Shown here piece by piece: positions 1 through 9,100 of a DNA stretch of 11,425 nt (its first letter is position 1; each line of letters starts with the position of its first letter). Source of the stretch: Saccoglossus kowalevskii (lineage: Eukaryota; Hemichordata; Enteropneusta; Harrimaniidae). The translations under genes were made by a program, and so were the position numbers. The DNA lies in NCBI RefSeq assembly GCF_000003605.2, contig NW_003156739.1, positions 106,267 through 117,691 of the forward strand, read 5' to 3'. Under the pieces are notes generated by a model, which was not told the origin of the DNA, ran no database searches, and saw nothing but the letters and a program-made list of their open reading frames with translations.

Positions 1-5
1 ATCAC

Positions 6-117
6 CCGTTATATCAGAATCGTCAACAACAGAGTATACAGATAAGATTTTATCATTTAATTCCTTCCAAAGATAAACACTATGCAAATATCCACGAAAC
101 GGCAGTTGTAGTCTTTT
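6..117 (-). CDS. Exon 11, probable, runs to the window edge
   Basis: In the phase required after exon 10, an open frame begins KRLQLPFRGYLHSVYLWKEL and continues NDKILSVYSVVDDSDIT, with a protein-like composition rich in aromatic and aliphatic residues. The acceptor is CTAGCAG, so splicing may occur after TAG (exon to 120, adding one glutamine) or after CAG (exon to 117). The upstream pyrimidine tract is weak. A possible donor G|GTGAT lies at 6/5, but the frame is also open to base 1, so the left boundary is uncertain. Confidence 0.7.
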
Positions 118-3100
118 CTGCTAGTGTTTTAAAACACTAATTTGAACAACGTTATTTCGCAATTTCGATCTTTTGTAAACCTGGGGTGATGTATCAAGGT
201 CTAAAGTAACCGTTTTATCAATTTTTGAAAAATCAAGAAAAAAGTGAAAATTTCCCTTCTCGCTACCTTAATTCACAGATGTAAAACATAAGTCGCCCAA
301 AAATCTGATTTTCTTATAATGGGCAAGGCTTAGATAGTTTCTCTATGTTTATTAGTCTGATTTTAATGGATGTTTGCTTGTGGTTCTTACATTGGTAACC
401 ATGTTATGTTTCAACTTTTTTAGAACCAATATTTGTCCACCGTTCACAACATAAAACCCATAAAAATATTTTCTCAAACTTTTAAAAATTTTGTTCAAGC
501 CCTGTAGCTAATAGAAAATTCCCAAATTATTGAAAAATTATCAACAAGTACATTAACATTTTGTAAAAATTTTGCACCAACAATTAGATGGAACAATTAT
601 GACACAAATATTATTTTATGCCATAGAAGGCATACTTGGATTGAATTAACATACTGTAAAATACTTTTTTTTAGCTGGAATTAATTTTCGCAGAAAAGAC
701 ATTTTGGGTATTTTGTATGGAATGTATTTTCACTGATTTTTGACAAGTTTAATGTGAAATATAGGAAAACAATTATATTCGCTGGATTTTATTTTCACTC
801 ATTCCTTCAGCGAAAATAGTGAAAATTAATTCCAAGTGAAAATAAAGTATTCTACAGTAATAGAAAAGGTTGAATTATTCATCTTTCCACAATTGAACAC
901 TTACTTTTTTATTCAGAATACCATTGCTAGTTCAACAATGTGCACTGGCCTACACACTGTTTCTGTAATACATTTCACACAATGTTTTTTTTGTCTGAAT
1001 ATTCAGTAGTGGCTGTGCAAATGTGTTACATGATGTATGTGTAAAGTTTGAACATGATCAGTCCAGCCATGTTAATTAATATGGCTCCAAAAACATCATT
1101 CATTAAAAACAAAATGGCCATCAGTCAGCCATTTTAATCCACATCTGTGAAAGAAATGATGTGCATCAAGAACTCATTATGTTCGATGGACATACCAAGT
1201 TTGAATGTAATATATGTTCATGAATAATATATATGCATGAACGATTTGGTTCCAGAATGACAGAAATGCTTGATTTTGATGATTTTTAGCACTAAAATGG
1301 CCACCATTCGAATATCTGGATTTGGAACATGAATCAAACGCATGTGCATAAATTATGCATGATATGTTATGTGCTGTATGTGTGAAGTTGAATGAAATCT
1401 GCCCAGATATGTCTGAGATATAGGTGTGAACGGATGCATATATGCACACACAGAGGTGAAATTATTAGTATAAATGAGCAATAAATATGTGAGTTAATAG
1501 TCTTACCCGTGTCCATGGTTTAGGTATATAAGGCTTAAATGCAGTGTCTTGTAAATAACTGTCATCAATTCTATAGACATCATCAGACGAGACATGGTCC
1601 AAGTATCTACCAATAGAATGACAGTATGCGATAAGGGACAATCATAAATGTTTTAATATGCAGTTATTACAAGGATGCCTTTTAAGGTAGGATGCAGTTA
1701 ATACTCGGTTTGATATCACAAAATTATGGCACACTGTAACTTATGGAGATATGCTGACAAATGTATAATTAATATCCCCTATTCAAAAAAACACTTAATA
1801 AGTAAATTAAGTTCTGAAAACCATTGAATTTTTTCCACCAAATTTGAATGTTATTTGATAATTTCGAGCTAAGCAAGCTATAATTTCAAACAATTGACAA
1901 ACTTAACTAACTCATTCTTGGTCATAATTGAAGGTTTTTTGCGCTAATGATCACTACAGTTATGACTATATAAGTACCGGTAATATTTGTGCATGGAATA
2001 TCAGTAAAAAAACAACCAGAAAATGGAACAATAATAACAGGATGATACAAAACGCACTTGTGCTGTTCTGATGACATGCCACTTCAAGAAAGTTGTATAC
2101 AACCAACAACTTATTTGTCCCTTGCAAATTTAAAGCCGTACAGTATGTTTCTCACCTAAGACAAGCATTTAGATCTCGTTTCATTCTCTGCTCATAGTCA
2201 CCGTGCTGCTCTTTAATTGACCTGCAAAATAATCAAGTCAATGTACAGTAAATGAAATAGTCTCAAGTCTACAGTTTTTAGTGACTGTGGCAATTATAAA
2301 CGATGAAAGATGTAGATAGATTATAAATAAATGTTTGCAGAGTATGTTAACATGTTATTTTTATAATGCTGTTATGTTCAATCAAACTCACACCTTCAAG
2401 CAAAAATATTGTTCTAATGTCATACACAATACCAGTTAGACATTTTGAGTCAAACCATAAAACAAAAAATAATATGTGTAATACATGTACTGTAAAGGGG
2501 TTAATTATTCACTGGGTTTTAATTTAGCTTATTTCGCTGACTGGAAAATGTGCTAAATTAAAATCCAGTAAATATGCATAGAACACATTATCTAAATGAT
2601 AAAACCGTGAATTAAAAACCCACTGAATATGCCTGAAATGGTAAATCAGTGAAATTTAAACCCAGTGAAAATTAGTCATTTTACAGTATACCAAGTATGG
2701 ATAAAATTAATGACTTGTTCAAATTTTGTGATAAAAAGTGTTGTTGGACTAAAGTAGATGAAACACAATGAAAATTTAGGCCTTAGACCAGTCACTGGTA
2801 GCATAGTGGTTGTCGCATCAGACTCGTGATCAATAGACCCAAGTTCAAATCCTACCTTAGGCTAAACATCAAAGAGTCGACCCCTATCCTGGGTGAGTAT
2901 GCCACAAACTCAATGGAAAGGCCAATTCCACTGGCCGAGATTCATTCACTAATGAATGCGACTTTGGGGGAACCTTGGTTAAGGTCCACAGGTGCTTGTG
3001 TTCGACCGAGCCTGATTGACGCCAGGATAGTGCATTAAAATTGCCATTTGACAGAGAGATGGCCGCACAGCCCTGTCATGTAGTCCCAAACATGAATATG

Positions 3101-6100
3101 ACTTCTGTGGCAAAATGCACTATGTGTCAGCACTAGCACTTGCAATTTGCACATACAAAAAAATAATGTCAGGAGAGACAACAGTGACACTCAATGATCA
3201 GAACTGTCGCCTGGCACAAAAAATATATTTTAAAAATTTAGGCCTTTCCGCAAAGTGTTATGGTCAAGTTGCAGACAATTTGCTGACAGGTTTAATACTG
3301 CAAAGTTTTTCCTGCAAAGGACTTTGTTTAAATTAGCAGCTAATTTGTAGCAACATGATTTATAGGAAATTAGGAACAGTTACTGAAAATATCTGGCAAA
3401 GTATTCCAGCTAAAATTAAGTATTTTACAGTATTCCACTTTTATTTATTTTTTGCACTACGGCCAACCGGGACATATATATACGATATTAGCTCTCTGAG
3501 TAGCAGATACCCTTATATGAACTATAGAGGTGTTTTTATGGTCAAAATAAGTACACTGTAACCTCAATATAATGAACACCGTTATAATGAATTTCCCGAT
3601 ATAATGAACACATAGCGTGTCTCCCGCTCACAACAAACCCAATGTATTATGTGCTTCATTATAGTGAACATTTCACTATAACAAACTAATTGTATGTCCC
3701 CCAAAGAGTTTGTTATAACGAGGCTACAGTGTAATATTATAATGATTCAGTATAAAACATTTTTTGTAAACATGTGATTCTATTTGAGATGCACTTTTAA
3801 TAGAGCAATTATGATATGCAAACATGTTTAATGATGCTGTTGTGTAATCTAACGCACTGTGAATCAAAAACACAATTGTATTAACATCAATTGTACTGGC
3901 AGGACTATGAGATAAAAAATCAAATGTAACAACATTTTAGGTTTTGACTTCAAGAGTTATCTACAGCCACATACGATGTTTATTCATCACTGAAAACCTC
4001 TCCTCCACTTAGTAACCAAAAAACTGATCCAACTCGATTTTGATGAATTTCATTATTACTGGGGATCCTCACAATTAAGTCCTGTTTGAGGGCGCACTAA
4101 TACTTACATAATTCTTTTTTGAAGGAATTTAATCGTTTCATCTGCTTCTCGTTTATGGAAATGAAGTTGCTCTTGATATGCTCTTCTCGCTGCTGCTTTT
4201 AATCCGTTCACCTTACCAAAATGCTCCACTGCTACTTCCTGTCAATAGAATGTATGTAATGGATACTGTTATCGACTTCAATACTGCGAAAGAAGTCATT
4301 CATGAATACCTATATCACAACCTTTTGTAGCAGTGGATATTTCCCTTCTAGAGCTTTTAAAGGACGATGGTGGTCACACCATGTCATGTTTCGTATGAGT
4401 TTCATATGGATAAACACCACAATATGTCAGCTTTCAATCAGTAATAAAATATAACTTGTGAACACCATTTTCGCCAGTTGTGCCCAGTTTTAATGGTCTT
4501 ACAATTAAATGACTCACCGGTGGCGGTTGATAAGGACTTCTTAAAGTCAAACCGTCCAATATCTGCACTGTTGTTGAATGGAACAGATTTTCTTTGTAAT
4601 GATTTTCTTTCTGCATTGGATTCCCCTAAAGAAACAATCACATGTGTCAACACACTCTGTGGTTTACTTTTAACTTGCAGAACACTCACAAATGGGTATA
4701 GGTCTACTCATATTGAGACATCATGTGTGGTAACAAGAAACAAATTGATGTTTTGAAACACAAATATTATTTGGAAAAGGTAGCAAACATCAAAGCATTG
4801 CTGGAATTTCAGGGAATGCTAATTCGGGTTATCTTACCAATGACTTATACCACAGGCATTCTGATTGGCCATTTAACTAATGACTTACACTGAAGTATCA
4901 CTGATTGGATATCTCACTAATGACTTACACCACATTAGCTTTGATTGGCTATCTTACCAATGACTTAAAATAAAATAGTCCAGATTGGCCATCTCACTAA
5001 TAATTTACACCACATTCAATTTGATTGGCCATCTCACAAATGACTTAACGCAGTCACTCCGATTGGCTATCTCACCAATGACTTAACACAGTCACTCTGA
5101 TTGGCTATCTCACCAATGACTTAACACAGTCACTGTGATTTGATAACTCAACAATGACTTAACACAGTCACTCTGATTGGCCATTACACCAATGACTCAC
5201 AGTCACTCTGATTTGCTAACTCACCAATGACTTAACACAGTCACTCTGATTGGCTATTACACCAATCCCCCACCATCACTCTGATTTGCTAACTCAACAA
5301 TGACTTAACACAGTCACTCTGATTGGCCATCACACCAATGACTCACAGTCACTCTGATTTGCTATCTCACCAATGACTTAACACAGTCACTCTGATTGGC
5401 CATTACACCAATGACAGTCATTGTGATTTAATAACTCAACAATGACTTACATAGAGATGTAATTCAGTCAGTCTTCGCAGTCCCCTGAGTATAGCAATTG
5501 TATGATGACTGTCTGATATTTTGTTGTCAGAGGCATCCAAGATCATCAGATTGAACGAACTTGCAACTGACTTCAAATCACGCTAGAAAAAACAAAATAC
5601 AAACCATCAGTATCCCACAAACCACTAGTGTAATGTAGTAATGAATGTTTCCTTCAAATTCTTAAAACTTACTAGTCTGTTTTTCTGCACATAAAGTTCT
5701 TGTAGTTTTGGTAGTGCCTGTAAACCATTGAGGGATTCCAACTACAAAAAACAATACAAATTATCATTAAAGTTGAAATCGTGGTAAATATCAGATTTTT
5801 CTCAAATCTAGATTTCTCCAACTAAAAAATTTTTGACTTGAGCCAATAATATATAATAGTAAAGTAAAAAAAAGTATGTAAATAAAACATATAAGTATGA
5901 TTTTTCTATAAAAAATGTGTATATAGTCATGAACATATGCATGTTGGTTATAAACAAAATATTATATTCATGTTCCTCATCATTTCATTATTATGAGGTT
6001 ATTACGAGAATACCTCAAAGTGTGCACGAAGACAGTACAGCGCATACTTTGAGGTATCCTCATAATAACCTTATTATTATATATCTTTTCCTTCCAAGGA

Positions 6101-9100
6101 TACATCATGGGATGCTGAAATCCAAAAGGTTTAGAACAGAATCAGCGAACTTCTTTGTGTGGAGTCCGACCAAACCCTGATGGCAGCCATGTTTGTTTTT
6201 ATTATTAGAAGATGCTTACGCACGTAATCATTCCATATTTGGAATTCACATTTCCTTATATGGTAGGGTGAAAATACCCCGTAAAATACCGCAAAATCAC
6301 GGCACGCTGTAACTTATGGTGTTACGGTGATAGACGTATAATAATATGGGTTAATGGCAATCAGAATCTTTGATTGAAAAAAATAGGGTCACCATGAAAT
6401 GTCATGAAAAAAGTCCTTTAACAGGTTTCCATGGTTAAATTATTACTTCATAATTTGAATTTTTGCTATGTGACAAGAGATGAAAAAGTCATATCTGAAT
6501 GTTGATATATGAATTCTAATATTGTTAAAACTTTTGCAAAAAAATTTACATTTAATTGTGAGTGTGTTTTCAGTGTGATAATAGTTTGCCATGATACAAT
6601 GGGAAGTTCTCTCCCATAATGCATTGCTCTCCATATTCCTAAATTTGAATAGGAGACAAAATATAAATGAACATGTATCAATTAAACCTATATTCCCACT
6701 TTGTATGATCTTCAGAAATCAATCACTGTCTCCTGTAAGTATCATAAGATTTTGCATTTTGTATACTAGTAGTTCATGAGAAATCATATACAAAGGAATC
6801 CTGAATTCAAATTTGGAGAATTTTTCCTAAAATAAAGTATTATTAAAACCATGCAGACTCAAATGATATTTGATTTGGTGATCAGAAAATACAGCCTGTT
6901 TTAATGTCAAGTGCAGGGTCGCTTAATATTTAAGGATTTGTTGCCATGACAACTGATTTTATTATTTCTCATGGTGGACATAATAATTAGTGGACGGTTT
7001 TCTGCATATAATACAAAGAAGGAATGCAAGTTTAATTCTGTAGTCTAACCAAAAGTAGGAAAACAATACTTACCACGTTATTGTTTAAATGAAGCACTGT
7101 GATGCTTCTTAATGCTGGTAAACCATTAAGTGTTCTCAGTTCATTCATTCCAAGATTCTAAAAGAAAATGTACTTTGTCAATGATATGGTTTGTGTTAGG
7201 TCCTGGCAGATTAATAGAGTTAATAAATTATTATAGGACTTGAGTGTAAACCATTAAGTGTTCTCAGTTCATTCATTCCAAGATTCTAGAAGAAAATGTA
7301 CTTTGTCAATGAAGGGGTTTGTGTTAGGTCTTGGCAGTTAATAAATTATTATATGACTCGATGGTAAATTATTGAGTGCTCCAAGTTCATTCATTTTGAG
7401 TCTGAAATTTGATATTGGTATGCACTGATCAAGACTAGATGCTACCAGCACTAACACACTTGCAATTTGCAAATAAAAAAAAAGGTTGGGAGAGACAACA
7501 GGGACATTCAATGTCCGTAACTTTCGTCTGGCACAAAAATATTTAAAAAAATAATAAATAAACCGAGCTAGACAATTCAATTGACCTTTGACCTTTGTGA
7601 TATTAAATAATGTACATACCAGCTCTTCTAGATCTTTACAATTATCTAGACCTTCTAGTTTTCGGATAAAATTATGTGACAAATTGATAAATACAAGATG
7701 TGTCATGACTTCAATCCCTGTAAACCTGAAGAACCAATCGAAGAAAAATTAAAATGTGTGATTGTAAAACTTAACTTGGCATGTGTGAACGCTGTCATCT
7801 GAAATATATTTGAAGATGCTAAATCTTGAAAGATTACTTAAATGTGTAATTTAATCAGGTTCAAAAAAACACTTTTGTCACTTTTTTTCAAAAATTATTT
7901 ATAAAACGTTTATCAAGATCTATAGCTATTAAAATAATTTAAAATTCATAAAAACAAATTATTGAATAATGCGAAAAATATGACCAATTCTCAAAAAATT
8001 TTGGCCAGGAACATAATGACTTCAAGGGAATTTTTCATGACTCGATATAAAATATTCACAATGTGAAACTCCCAACTAAAAATTCTTACTGTCTCAAATT
8101 TAACTCTTGCAAAATAAAAGTAGCTTATAGAATTTATTAATTTGCATTTCCTTAAAGAATAATTTGCAATTAAACAAAATTATTATAATTGAAAATGTTA
8201 AGTGTAGGTAGGAATTGTAGTACATATATAGCATAGTAGTAAATTAGTAAACATTGGATTTGAAATAATTTGCATATTTTACACAATCCCAGATTATGGG
8301 TCAATGAATATAATTAAAAATGTTAGTGTAAAAATAAAAAATGTTAAAAATAAAAAATGTTAGTTACAAATGTATGTGGTACATATTTAGCATAGTTTTA
8401 AATTAGCAAACATTGGATTTAAAATTTATTTTGCATATTTTTGGGTTTACACAATCCCAGAATTTGGACCAAATAATTACTAATATAAACTGTGCAATAA
8501 ACCTGTGATCTATGATGATCTCATCAAAGGTACAAGCGATTACACACAAAAATCCTGATTGCTGGTATCCTAGCAACTCCGTGGTGACTGAGATGAACGG
8601 TGACATATACCTACATTCATAGTGAGGAGAAGAATCATTTCTTACCGTTCGAGTCTGTTCAATGACACATCTAAATGTCGGCATTCTTTAAACGGAAATA
8701 AACTTTCATTGTCCAATACTGATAAGTCATTGAGAGACAAATCCAATTTCAAACATTTTGATGGTTGTTCTATTATATTAGCCGATCTGGGACTCAAAAC
8801 GCTGAAAAAAAAATGTAAAGTGTCCTTTAATATTACTGACTAGTATGAATGCATTAGATGATGATGACAACCATGGTTAACAGTAATGTTTTTGGTTGTC
8901 TTGAGGCTTGGTTATCATGTGTATCGCATTGACGTTCCTGTCAGAAAAGGGCATTGATACACCTCTAAGTCATCTGCAATATGCAATTTCATCCTATATA
9001 TTACTGTAAACTGACTAATTTTCACTGGGTTTAAATTTTGCTGATTTAACATTTCTGGCATATTCAGTGGGTTTAAAATTCACGGTTTTATCATTTAGAC

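Noticed and set aside
1177-1449. 90-codon minus-strand frame as an extra exon
   Set aside because: It has no splice sites in the required phase between exons 10 and 11 and runs through a degenerate repeat.
2791-2863. Functional tRNA gene
   Set aside because: The A and B boxes are clear, but the anticodon and acceptor stems do not pair well, and the sequence runs straight into a repeat body whose tail recurs at 7446-7560. It is a SINE head.
2826-3336. Plus-strand frames of 70 and 73 codons
   Set aside because: They lie in the SINE body and tail and have no protein signature.
4478-4756. 92-codon plus-strand frame
   Set aside because: It is antisense to exon 7 and has no domain pattern; the minus strand carries the LRR cap.
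4829-5450. CRISPR-like array
   Set aside because: Units are directly adjacent, with no unique spacers, and vary in length and sequence. The setting is a eukaryotic intron, so this is a minisatellite.
6443-6779. Overlapping frames on both strands in intron 4
   Set aside because: They are mutually overlapping, low in complexity and without splice support; chance frames.
7338-7619. Continuation of exon 3 as a longer unspliced exon
   Set aside because: LRR pattern ends exactly at the GTATGT donor and resumes exactly at exon 4. The read-through contains the truncated SINE and a decayed exon 4 copy.
8403-8684. 93-codon minus-strand frame
   Set aside because: It overlaps exon 2 in another frame and part of a tandem duplication, and has no LRR pattern.
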